Of a stretch of 64,000 nt of DNA, positions 1 to 7,409 are shown in pieces. The first letter of the stretch is position 1; each line of letters starts with the position of its first letter. The position numbers and the translations under genes were made by a program. Source of the stretch: CAVWDU01 sp963840725. GTDB lineage: Bacteria; Pseudomonadota; Gammaproteobacteria; Pseudomonadales; Halieaceae. The stretch spans positions 372,001-436,000 of the forward strand of contig CAWIZY010000016.1 in the NCBI GenBank assembly GCA_963840725.1. The letters are read 5' to 3'. The notes under the pieces are model-generated. The model made no database searches. It was not told the DNA's origin and saw only the letters and a list, made by a program, of their open reading frames with translations.

Positions 1-78
1 GCCAGATTAGCGCGGGCATAAAGGTAAGTCTCTGGAGGCGCGGTTGATGTCCGCCAAAGAACCAACGGTGAGGTTTTG

Positions 79-111
79 TTGTACTATTCTGAGAGATGTA
101 GCTCTGTACAA
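79..111 (+). promoter_or_regulatory. Possible autoregulatory inverted repeat before antitoxin gene
   Basis: TTGTAC at 79-84 and GTACAA at 106-111 form a perfect 6-bp inverted repeat with a 21-base spacer. A TACTAT hexamer (82-87) overlapping the left arm could be a -10 element. An AGAAGG ribosome site (115-120) lies nine bases before the ATG at 130. Antitoxins of the AbrB/MazE group commonly repress their own promoter at such repeats, so an operator role is inferred. No good -35 is visible. Confidence 0.35.
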
Positions 112-129
112 TCCAGAAGGTAAACAACC

Positions 130-336
130 ATGATAGAACTGAAAATCTTTGATATCGATGGTCAGGCAGGCGTTGTCTTTCCCGAGGAGGTCATCGACGC
201 TTTGCAGGTAAAAATCGGCGACTATCTGTTATTAGCGAAGATGCTTGACGGCAGCTACCGCTTAGCCCGCCATGACAAGAAGCAGCTGGAGCAAATGGAA
301 CTGGTGGATGGCCAAATGCGCGAGGAAGACGCGTGA
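130..336 (+). CDS. AbrB/MazE/SpoVT-type antitoxin, orphan
   Basis: This 68-residue protein has the look of a swapped-hairpin AbrB antitoxin. The N-terminal half (about residues 1-45) is a run of short beta strands with a PEEVIDALQVKIGDYLL segment typical of the family, and the C-terminal tail is acidic and helical, where a toxin would normally be bound. The start is supported by AGAAGG nine bases upstream. Relatives usually sit directly before a Doc/Fic-type death-on-curing toxin; here the next 200 bases contain no intact toxin, only a frame-broken stretch that may be its remnant. The gene is therefore probably an orphan left over from an addiction module in decaying island DNA. Family-level call is fairly good; partner and function are inferred. 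Confidence 0.7.
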   Translation: MIELKIFDIDGQAGVVFPEEVIDALQVKIGDYLLLAKMLDGSYRLARHDKKQLEQMELVDGQMREEDA

Positions 337-581
337 GTTGAACTCTTTAATCGCACCCGTCCTTAGCCTTGTGCACCGCGATACACAGCTAGGGCACCAA
401 ACATCTGATCTTGATGCAACGCCACCTTGCGGCTCCAACGACAGCAGCTCAAGCCAGTGAACATCGCCCGTTATGGCACAAATATTCGCGGTCCGCAGGT
501 GCATGTCCCGCTCTCACTGACAGATACCTGCCAGATGCTATTAGCATCGGAGAAAACGGGGCGGAAGGGCTATATTGAGTA
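337..581 (+). pseudogene. Possible decayed Doc/Fic-type toxin remnant
   Basis: Immediately after the antitoxin, no single frame stays open. In one frame (about 350-400) VLSLVHRDTQLGH resembles the N-terminal helix of death-on-curing toxins (usual pattern VLALH..QL..HGG). In another frame (about 440-500) RQQLK...ARYGTNIR could match the later ARPQQL..YG segment. The catalytic HPFxDGNKR motif is not found in any frame. The position next to an AbrB-type antitoxin supports the idea; the sequence similarity alone is weak. The rest of the interval up to the insertion sequence at 694 holds nothing I can identify. Confidence 0.25.
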
Positions 582-693
582 AACAGCTGCCTCTCAACAT
601 AGCGGACCTGCGATGTCTCTTCCTATGACATCCCGGCGTGTCGTGACATCCAGCCTCCGCCCTGGAACTGGCTTCAGCGAATGACCTTTTATG

Positions 694-2325
694 GCACAGA
701 CTGTGTGAAAACGTCGTTTCATCGTGATAAATTAGATCAGGCCCACCGATGATGGAATCGACAGATGAAACGGTTTGTTGTTGGGGAATCGAGAGACCAG
801 GCAACTCTATTTCCAGAGAGCCTGGATGATTATGTCGGTGAGGATAATCCGGTGCGAGTGGTCGACGTATTCGTCGATGAACTCGACTTGGGAAGTCTGG
901 GATTTGAACGAGTTGACCCCGCCTCTACCGGCCGCCCGGCCTACCACCCAGCGACCCTTCTAAAGATTTACATCTACGGCTACCTCAACCGGGTCCAGTC
1001 CAGTCGGAGACTGGAACGTGAATCGCAGCGCAACCTTGAACTCATTTGGCTCACGGGTCGTCTCAGCCCCGATTTCAAAACCATCGCTGATTTTAGGAAA
1101 GAAAACGGCCCCGCCATTCAACAGGTGTGCAGCCAGTTTGTCCTGCTTTGTCGGCGACTTAATTTGTTGTCTCAGGGTGCCATTGCCATAGATGGCAGCA
1201 AGTTCAAAGCTGTGAATAATCGGGACAAGAATCTTACGGACAACAAACTCAAGTCTCGAATAGAACATCTGGAAAATAGTGTTGCGCGCTACCTTGATGA
1301 CCTGGATCGGGTTGACAACGAGGCTGATGAGCAGGCGCCGGAAAAGGTCAAAAATCTGAAGCATAAGATTGCAACGATCCGTAAGCACATGCAGAAATTG
1401 GTGAAAACAGGCGAACAACTCAAACAGGTTCCCGGGCGCCAGATATCTGAGACTGATCCGGATGCGCGATCAATGGTGAGTCAAGGTCGTGGCACCGGGA
1501 TGGTTGGTTACAATGTGCAAACAGCGGTAGACAGCGAGAACCACCTCATCGTCGCGCACCAGGTCACTAACGAAGCCAGCGACCGGAGACAACTTGCCAA
1601 AATGGCGCAAAGAGCCCAGGAAACGACAGGGCGAGAACATTTTGATGTACTGGCTGATCGCGGATACTACACCAGCGAAGAAATTCGCGCCTGTGAACAG
1701 CAAGGGCTTGTTCCCATGGTTCCCAAACCACTCACGTCGAACAGCCGGGCGGCCGGCCGGTTTGATAAGCGAGACTTCGAGTATATCGCTACGGACAATG
1801 AGTACGAGTGCCCCGCTGGTGAGCGTGCGATCCACCGATTCTCACGTATAGAGGCCGGACTCTTTACGCATGTTTACTGGTCATCCGCCTGCACAAAATG
1901 TGACATCCGTGAGCGCTGTACGACCGCGACGTACCGTCGAATCAAACGCTGGGAGCATGCGGATGTCCTCGATCGGATGCAAGATCGATTATCACGATCG
2001 ACAGATGCATCACGACTACGACGGCAAACGGTTGAGCACCCCTATGCGACGCTCAAAATGTGGATGGGGTCGGCTCACTTTCTTATGAAAAGGCTGCCCA
2101 ACGTCAGTACGGAGATGAGCTTGCATGTATTGGCCTACAATTTGACCAGAGTGATGAACATCCTGGGCACCAAGAGGCTCATTCAAGCGATACAGGCGTA
2201 GTACGCCTTTCTTTTGGGTTGGTGGCGAAGCGAAGTTAATCCGCAGATCAATGGAAAATTTATCGCCGGGCCTTCCTGTGAATCTGCGGCAAGGGCTTGA
2301 GCTTCTGTTTTTACACAGCCTCGGC
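694..2325 (+). mobile_element. IS1182-family insertion sequence
   Basis: The element carries one intact transposase gene. Its likely ends are imperfect inverted repeats: the left end near 694-712 reads GCACAGACTGTGTGAAAAC, and the complement of 2307-2325 reads GCCGAGGCTGTGTAAAAAC, sharing the CTGTGT-AAAAC core. I could not find a convincing target-site duplication next to these ends, so the exact boundaries are uncertain by several bases or the insertion has since been altered. The element sits among other decayed mobile sequences in the presumed island. Confidence 0.7.
765..2201 (+). CDS. IS1182-family DDE transposase
   Basis: The 478-residue protein is full length for an IS1182-type transposase. 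The N-terminal domain (about 15-110) contains the conserved GRPAYHPATLLKIYIYGYLN segment. The catalytic acid triad is visible as D143 in AIDGSKFKA, D298 in LADRGYYTS, and E424 in TVEHPYATLK. A basic, coiled-coil-like insertion (about 160-225) and a C-x2-C-x5-C cluster (376-385) lie between them, as in relatives. No frameshift or stop interrupts it, so the element may still be able to move. The ATG at 765 is the first in-frame start and gives the usual N-terminus. Confidence 0.93.
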   Translation: MKRFVVGESRDQATLFPESLDDYVGEDNPVRVVDVFVDELDLGSLGFERVDPASTGRPAYHPATLLKIYIYGYLNRVQSSRRLERESQRNLELIWLTGRLSPDFKTIADFRKENGPAIQQVCSQFVLLCRRLNLLSQGAIAIDGSKFKAVNNRDKNLTDNKLKSRIEHLENSVARYLDDLDRVDNEADEQAPEKVKNLKHKIATIRKHMQKLVKTGEQLKQVPGRQISETDPDARSMVSQGRGTGMVGYNVQTAVDSENHLIVAHQVTNEASDRRQLAKMAQRAQETTGREHFDVLADRGYYTSEEIRACEQQGLVPMVPKPLTSNSRAAGRFDKRDFEYIATDNEYECPAGERAIHRFSRIEAGLFTHVYWSSACTKCDIRERCTTATYRRIKRWEHADVLDRMQDRLSRSTDASRLRRQTVEHPYATLKMWMGSAHFLMKRLPNVSTEMSLHVLAYNLTRVMNILGTKRLIQAIQA

Positions 2326-2816
2326 ACGAAGCGGGAATAAAGCGGACCCTCAAAACTGGCTCGCTTACGACCGCTGTCAGGGCTTATAAGAAGTTTAAAG
2401 CACATCTCTCAAGCGGATGCCAGTGGACAACAAGGCGCATCGTTGAATTGAGAGCCGCTATTGCCCACATCCGCCGTTGAAATCAGCCGAAACCCCCAGC
2501 AGCACCGCTCTCCTGACATCCCTTTCGATCACGAGAAACGTGCGGCCCAGACTTGCCCAGCACCCGCCTGCAGGCTGCCGCCATCCCTGGTCTCTGGCCA
2601 TTACGGAATCCTTTCCAGATATGCCATCGAAGTATAGGTCAGGGGCATGGGAACAGTTTTACACATTGGCCTTGGCAGAATAGTTACGCTTGATGGATAC
2701 AGTCAATTTGTAGAGATCAATAAATGCGACAGAACCCACTACATCATGTCTATTGCCCATAGTGTTATGAAACGGTTTTGGGGTTTTCATGAATGTCAGT
2801 GATAGCTCTATGATTC
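2326..2816. other. Intergenic stretch without recognisable gene
   Basis: About 490 bases separate the right end of the insertion sequence from the 3' end of the von Willebrand A gene. Short open frames exist on both strands but none shows a recognisable motif, ribosome site or sensible codon use. I see no clear terminator (no GC stem followed by a T tract) for either flanking gene. Confidence 0.5.
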
Positions 2817-5444
2817 CTAGCGCCGTAACCGAAGGATCAATAGCAACAGCACAACTATCAGGAGTATCAACAGGAACAGCCAATTACCAAACGTTGATTC
2901 TGGTGTGTACTCCCCTAGGTTGAAACTACGGCTACTGTCTTCTATATCAACAACTACATCCACGGTATTCTCATCCACATTCAACGGCAGTGTAATGTTT
3001 TGGGTGTAGCTGCCATCCAGATTGTCCACTATTGCACCTTCAAATTGTCCCTGTGATGCGGATAGGGAAAGTACAGCACTACGGCTCGGTCCGAAGTAAT
3101 TACCGAGCGCATCGCGTGGCGTGACCGTGACAGCGAAACGTTTGATCTTGTCGTCTGTTTCTCCCAGAGCCAGAACGGCGATCCCCAGGTGATCTGATGA
3201 TGGCGCTACACTCACATGCTTTTGAATGAAACGTTGACGCTCGAAGGGCATACCATCATTGCTGGTACCGCGCATATGAAACAGGAAGCTGTATGTGCCT
3301 TCCTTGATAGTGTCGCTGTACTGGGTGGTGTACAGACCATCAGTTGCAGTCACATCACCATGGGTTCCATCGTCGTACATTGGCAAGCTAACAACTGCCT
3401 CACGGCCTGGCGTGACGACCTGCCCGATCTCTGTCAGGTACATGGCTTTGCGCTGCACGCGTGGTAGCTGCTCACCGCTGAGATTAGGCGGTATCTTGTC
3501 AAGCGCACCCTGATCCAGCTTGTTTTCTGCAAACCAGTTCCCCAGCCCGTCACTGGGGCGGGTCAGTCTTACTTCCACTTGGTCAAGCGTTTTTACAAAA
3601 GTGCTGTATTCGGTAGCGCGCGTCGTAAGCGTAATGACATCCCCGGTACGTGGACTCTTCTTATCCAACCAGGCCCGCATTTTCACAGCAGAATCGGCGA
3701 TCACACTGTACTGATAACTTTCACTTGCACCTGCTTCTATACCGCTGCCTTCAATCTCCAGGAGCCAAGGATCAGCCGAGACCCTATTAGCTTGCGCGAG
3801 AAAGGCGTTATCGACTGTGATGATCCGATAGGTGGGTCCGGCGTGGACTCGTACACCAGCGTTTTCACTCTCAACACTGCTGCCGTCCGAGGCCTTGAGA
3901 CGGATGCTCAATCTATCGGCTTGAGAGGTAGTCCAACTTACATGGAAGCTGAGCTTGTGATCCTGTCCGTTAATGGTCAGTTGATGACTGTTGGTCTCGC
4001 CAGCGGATAAACTGGCGAAAGGCTCGACCACCGTATCCAACCCCAGGCCGGCCACAAGAACCTTGGTATAGGTCGCGTCCAGGGCGGTAGCTGGATTCCA
4101 GTCGATGGGATCAAATCCCGGTGCAGCTGTCACGTCATAAAAACCTTCTACGCCCAATTCTACACCGACAGTATCCGCTGCCAACTCATCGAGGAAATGG
4201 GCGCTGAGGTCACCAGGACGAGAGAAGCCTATGGTAAACACTCGGATGCCTGCCAAGCTGCTGATCAAATCTGTATAGGCGGCATCACCCACTTCTATAG
4301 TGGATGGACAGTTGTGGTAACCGTCACTGAGTAATACGACGGCTTTAGGATTGTTGGAACCTAGCATGCCCACAGCCTGCTGTAGGCCAGCCAGCATCGG
4401 TGTGGCGCCGCCCGTTTCGAGGGACGAAATAGTCGTACCAGTCGCTGTGCCATGACTAGCTGCATTCACCGGCGTCATCGCTGTCACAGTCGTTGCATTA
4501 CAGCTATCGTAGGGGTGGCGTGGGAAGCGTGCGATGCCGAACTCCACCTCGCCCTCACCGTGATCAAGTAATTGATCCATAAACTCTATGGCGGCACTTT
4601 TGGCCAGCGTGATGCGTTTTTGATTATCCGGTGCTGTTCGGTCGCCGTCGTGGCCCCAAGACATACTGCCCGAACCATCCATCAATAGGGCAACACCAGG
4701 TGCATCAGGCGAATGAATAACAAATCCATCGATAGCACTGTCGACAAAATCTGTTCGGATCCATATCTCCATAATGCCATCATCCGGGTCACTGAACTCA
4801 CACACCACACCTCCACCGTCTGGGGCATTACATGTTGATATGCCGTCGATGAGGTGAGTAGCATCCGGCTCCACCAAGGGATCACCGTCAATCTTGTAGG
4901 CTTTGGCCTGATGATAGGGGTCGGCGACACCTGGTCGCGAAGTGAGGCTATTTTCAAGAAAGAATCGGAGCGACGGCACACTCTTGTATACCCAGGTCGC
5001 CGGGTTGGTCTGATCGAATCCGACGACGGTCATGTCAACGAAGCTGATCACGAATCGACCGCGATCGCAGCTGCCATCAACCATACAGCTGGTTCCACCT
5101 GGTGGTACGCAGCCTGTGTCAGTGAAAGAATGGTGGTAGAGCTTCTCGCCACCACCTGTGATAGTTCCACACCCGCTGCCAGATACTGTGTGGAAAGTCA
5201 CCATTGTTTCATAGGGGTCGTAGGTTGTTCCGTTGTCTATTCCATCGACATCTGCCCACACGGCCATGGTATAGCCCGGGCAGGTCGCGTTTGCACCGTC
5301 GGGACCGCAAATGAATAACGGTATGATGTCATCAGTGACATCGCCACTGTCGGCGCGGGCAATCATGCTTGTAGCTAGGTAGGTTAGGCTGAATAGCCCA
5401 ATGAACAGCTTCCACCCATACATCTTAGTTCCCTGAATTTTCAT
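2817..5444 (-). CDS. Large membrane-anchored VWA-domain protein
   Basis: This is an 875-residue exported protein. Residues 1-32 form a signal peptide ending near ARADS. A cysteine-rich N-terminal region (about 35-240) precedes a von Willebrand factor A domain (about 250-430) with a complete metal-ion site: DGSGS near 256, the threonine of GGATP, and LSDG. Beta-sandwich-like modules follow (about 500-840). The C-terminus is a hydrophobic helix followed by RLRR, so the protein is probably held in the inner membrane with its body outside. The ATG at 5444 is preferred to the one at 5459 because AAGGAG lies just ahead of it. Substrate or partner is unknown; surface binding or sensing is likely for the domain. 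It lies in island DNA next to an insertion sequence and has no obvious operon partner. Confidence 0.8.
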   Translation of the reverse strand: MKIQGTKMYGWKLFIGLFSLTYLATSMIARADSGDVTDDIIPLFICGPDGANATCPGYTMAVWADVDGIDNGTTYDPYETMVTFHTVSGSGCGTITGGGEKLYHHSFTDTGCVPPGGTSCMVDGSCDRGRFVISFVDMTVVGFDQTNPATWVYKSVPSLRFFLENSLTSRPGVADPYHQAKAYKIDGDPLVEPDATHLIDGISTCNAPDGGGVVCEFSDPDDGIMEIWIRTDFVDSAIDGFVIHSPDAPGVALLMDGSGSMSWGHDGDRTAPDNQKRITLAKSAAIEFMDQLLDHGEGEVEFGIARFPRHPYDSCNATTVTAMTPVNAASHGTATGTTISSLETGGATPMLAGLQQAVGMLGSNNPKAVVLLSDGYHNCPSTIEVGDAAYTDLISSLAGIRVFTIGFSRPGDLSAHFLDELAADTVGVELGVEGFYDVTAAPGFDPIDWNPATALDATYTKVLVAGLGLDTVVEPFASLSAGETNSHQLTINGQDHKLSFHVSWTTSQADRLSIRLKASDGSSVESENAGVRVHAGPTYRIITVDNAFLAQANRVSADPWLLEIEGSGIEAGASESYQYSVIADSAVKMRAWLDKKSPRTGDVITLTTRATEYSTFVKTLDQVEVRLTRPSDGLGNWFAENKLDQGALDKIPPNLSGEQLPRVQRKAMYLTEIGQVVTPGREAVVSLPMYDDGTHGDVTATDGLYTTQYSDTIKEGTYSFLFHMRGTSNDGMPFERQRFIQKHVSVAPSSDHLGIAVLALGETDDKIKRFAVTVTPRDALGNYFGPSRSAVLSLSASQGQFEGAIVDNLDGSYTQNITLPLNVDENTVDVVVDIEDSSRSFNLGEYTPESTFGNWLFLLILLIVVLLLLILRLRR

Positions 5445-5682
5445 GGCCTTCTCCTTCATGAGAACAGCACAACGGCACGGTTTTTAAAAATGTCGCCTAC
5501 GACCCGTAGTCTAGAGCGGGGCGTCTGGCGTTACTTTGATATGAATCATTAAACACTACATTTTGTGTGGGTATATAAGTCTAATGGCATTCCCCAGATA
5601 AAGTTTCCACTTGTATGCGGGGTGTTGGGGGCGGGAGCAGGCGACCCGTTATTTCAGCTTGAAGATCATTCTGAGGTTATGG

Positions 5683-6047
5683 CTATAGTGGGTAGGGCGT
5701 GCAAAACGTGCAAATTGCCGGTTGAGGAAAGTGAGCAATTTCAATCAGGGAGTAATCCCCCAGCTCTTCCAACAGCAGTTTGGCACGCACGGTTTCCCGC
5801 TTTTGGCTGCCGGCGCTTTTCGCGGGTGACACCTCAGTCAGGTAGCGAGTCAGGGCAGAGCGCAGGGTGGTCGTTCGGAGAGCGCCCGGTCGATGAACGC
5901 ACCGCGCAACATGTCATCTTCGACGCGCCGCGCCCGGTCCTGGGCGTCCCGCTTGGTGCGAAACGTCTTGATGGTGTTAGGCCAGCCGCGCTTGCGGACG
6001 ATGGCTTTCCGGGTGTTTGACGGGGTCTTGGTGATGGTTGCCATCAC
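5683..6047 (-). pseudogene. Tyrosine-recombinase (integrase) remnant, frameshifted
   Basis: From the start at about 6047, MATITKTPSNTRKAIVRKRG followed by WPNTIKTFRTKRDAQDRARR is the arm-binding N-terminus of island/phage integrases (usual form MATI.K.PSG.WKA.IRK.GWP..KTFRTKRDAEDWARR). The frame breaks after LSERP near 5855; the next frame continues the protein as TTLRSALTRYLTEVSPAKS and then KRETVRAKLLLEELGDYSL, to about 5710. It ends in a stop at 5683, with no catalytic domain. The remnant begins 93 bases beyond the 3' end of tRNA-Thr and reads away from it, the normal layout for an element integrated in a tRNA gene. Confidence 0.8.
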
Positions 6048-6140
6048 GCTTTCCGGATCACAGGTGTTCCGAAAGTGTGCCGCGTGACCAGTTGATTACA
6101 GCAAAATACGGCGGGGCTGACTGTAAGTGATTGATTTAAT

Positions 6141-6216
6141 TGGAGCTGGCGAGAGGAATCGAACCCCCGACCGGCTGATTACAAATCAGCTGCTCTACCT
6201 ACTGAGCTACGCCAGC
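6141..6216 (-). tRNA. tRNA-Thr (UGU anticodon)
   Basis: The minus strand reads GCTGGCGTAGCTCAGTAGGT at the 5' end, with a 7-bp acceptor stem, a T-arm GGTTCGATTCC and an encoded CCA at 6141-6143. The anticodon stem CTGAT/ATCAG encloses TTTGTAA, giving anticodon TGT (complement at 6181-6183). Total length 76. It reads ACA codons best. It reads in the same direction as birA and coaX further right, and the integrase remnant starts just past its 3' end, so it was probably the attachment site of the island. Confidence 0.97.
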
Positions 6217-6231
6217 ATCGCGGGAAGCGGG

Positions 6232-6260
6232 ATTCTAGGTGATGGGCTGCCCGGATGCAA
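6232..6260 (-). promoter_or_regulatory. Sigma-70 promoter for tRNA-Thr
   Basis: On the minus strand TTGCAT (6255-6260) and TAGAAT (6232-6237) are separated by exactly 17 bases, and the -10 lies 15 bases before the tRNA 5' end. A GC-rich stretch follows the -10, as is common at stable-RNA promoters under stringent control. Confidence 0.7.
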
Positions 6261-6290
6261 GCGGCCAGGCCCCTGTGGCGCCCCGTTTAG

Positions 6291-6668
6291 CCAATCCGCG
6301 GTCGGGACCGTTCAGCTCAACGTCAGGGGTGGGCTGCGCAAGCACTTGCCGGCAGCCCTGACTGGGCGAACCGACTCGAGTCCCGCTGGAGCTGGGCAGT
6401 GGTGGCGATGATCATCGCCGTGACCGGGGACATTGGTTCCGCTGCCAATATCGCCGCTGGCATTCCAACTTTACTGGTACAGCGAAGTTACTCGCGAGAC
6501 TTCGAGCGCGAGGCCGATGAGCTTGCCTTCAAGTATCTGGACATGCAGGGCATTCAGGGGCAGCCCCTGACCGACCTTCTGCTACGTGTGGAACAGGAAT
6601 ACGGCAGTAGTGGTGACCTGCCCAGCCTGATCTCTACCCACCCGCCCAGCAATGAGCGGGTAAACTAG
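6291..6668 (+). pseudogene. M48-family metallopeptidase remnant, 5' truncated
   Basis: From about 6390 the frame reads MIIAVTGD, then AAGIPTLLVQRSYSRDFERE and ADELAFKYLDM, ending STHPPSNERV. These are the middle and C-terminal signatures of M48 zinc peptidases, including the third-ligand region EREADE. The preceding HExxH zinc helix is absent in this frame. In another frame, 6300-6360 reads GTVQLNVRGGLRKHLPAAL, which resembles the sequence that follows HExxH (HEIGHV..RHGLR..L), suggesting both a frameshift near 6390 and loss of the zinc ligands. No normal start or signal peptide remains before the stop at 6288. The gene runs out next to the 5' side of tRNA-Thr, so it was probably cut by rearrangement there. 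Confidence 0.75.
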
Positions 6669-6883
6669 GCCCACAGTACAGCTCGCCATGCGGGTAAGCG
6701 CACCCAGGCGTGCGGCAGCGCCCGGCTGAGCTACCCCAGGATGCCGCTGGTGGCGGCCAAATCCAGCATGTGCATTAGCACATACTCGACTCCCACCCTG
6801 TCCACAGAGACAGTATCCGTTGCACCAGTCGCTCGCACTGGTAGAGTGCGAGGTTTACTGATGAAAGAGAAGTCTGTGTCACT

Positions 6884-7186
6884 ATGCCTATTGCCCGGCA
6901 CCTGAGTATCGCCTGGGGCGTCACACTCGCCGTACTCGCTCTGATCGAGTGGAACAGTCTTGGGCGTGAGCCATTGCGCGAGCCGGTACTGTCGCCGTTC
7001 ATTGAACGCACAATAAGCCTGGCCCCCGCAACCGAGACCAAGGGACGGGATACCGGGGGGCAGCCACAGACCCTGGTGGAGTTGCATTTCAACGGACCAC
7101 TGTTCCTACTCTACTTTTTTGCCCCGGTGGCCATTTTCAGCGGGCTGGGCCTGGTGTTCGACAGGTTGCGGAAAAGACGCAGCTAA
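6884..7186 (+). CDS. Small hypothetical membrane protein
   Basis: I do not recognise a family. The 100-residue protein has two predicted membrane helices, about residues 7-23 (LSIAWGVTLAVLALIEW) and 72-92 (PLFLLYFFAPVAIFSGLGLV), joined by an approximately 45-residue extracytoplasmic-like loop, and a basic end (DRLRKRRS). An AAAGAGAAG stretch upstream is a weak ribosome site at poor spacing. The codon use looks like that of the neighbouring core genes, so I think it is real. It stands alone between the M48 remnant and the ABC-F gene. Confidence 0.55.
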   Translation: MPIARHLSIAWGVTLAVLALIEWNSLGREPLREPVLSPFIERTISLAPATETKGRDTGGQPQTLVELHFNGPLFLLYFFAPVAIFSGLGLVFDRLRKRRS

Positions 7187-7246
7187 AAGTACTGGCGCGG
7201 CCGCCGGCCAGCTGCGCGCGAAGCAATTGGCTTGCAGCCTGGCGGC

Positions 7247-7288
7247 TTCGCCACTCACGCACAGTCTTTCGCCACTCACGCAAAGTCT
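7247..7288. repeat. 21-bp tandem duplication
   Basis: Two adjacent copies of TTCGCCACTCACGCACAGTCT (7247-7267 and 7268-7288) differ at one base. They lie between the small membrane-protein gene and the ABC-F gene, upstream of the latter's start. No protein-coding role is visible. Confidence 0.8.
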
Positions 7289-7409
7289 GGAACGGTGTTT
7301 CCCTCAGTTCGACTTTATCGCCAAAAACCTATAGGATGCGCGCCCTCAAGTGGCTCATTGTATGAATTTGCGTGCTTGTAACTCTCCCATCAAGCACCCA
7401 GGATATCCT

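Noticed and set aside
688..2331. Target-site duplication around the IS1182 element
   Set aside because: The bases next to the inferred ends (TTTATG and ACGAAG) do not match, and no shift of the ends gives a convincing duplication.
2477..2683. Short open frame of 68 codons right of the insertion sequence
   Set aside because: No recognisable motif, ribosome site or coding-like composition.
5565..6020. Plus-strand open frame of about 150 codons
   Set aside because: It is antisense to the frameshifted integrase remnant, which has clear family similarity, and has no ribosome site.
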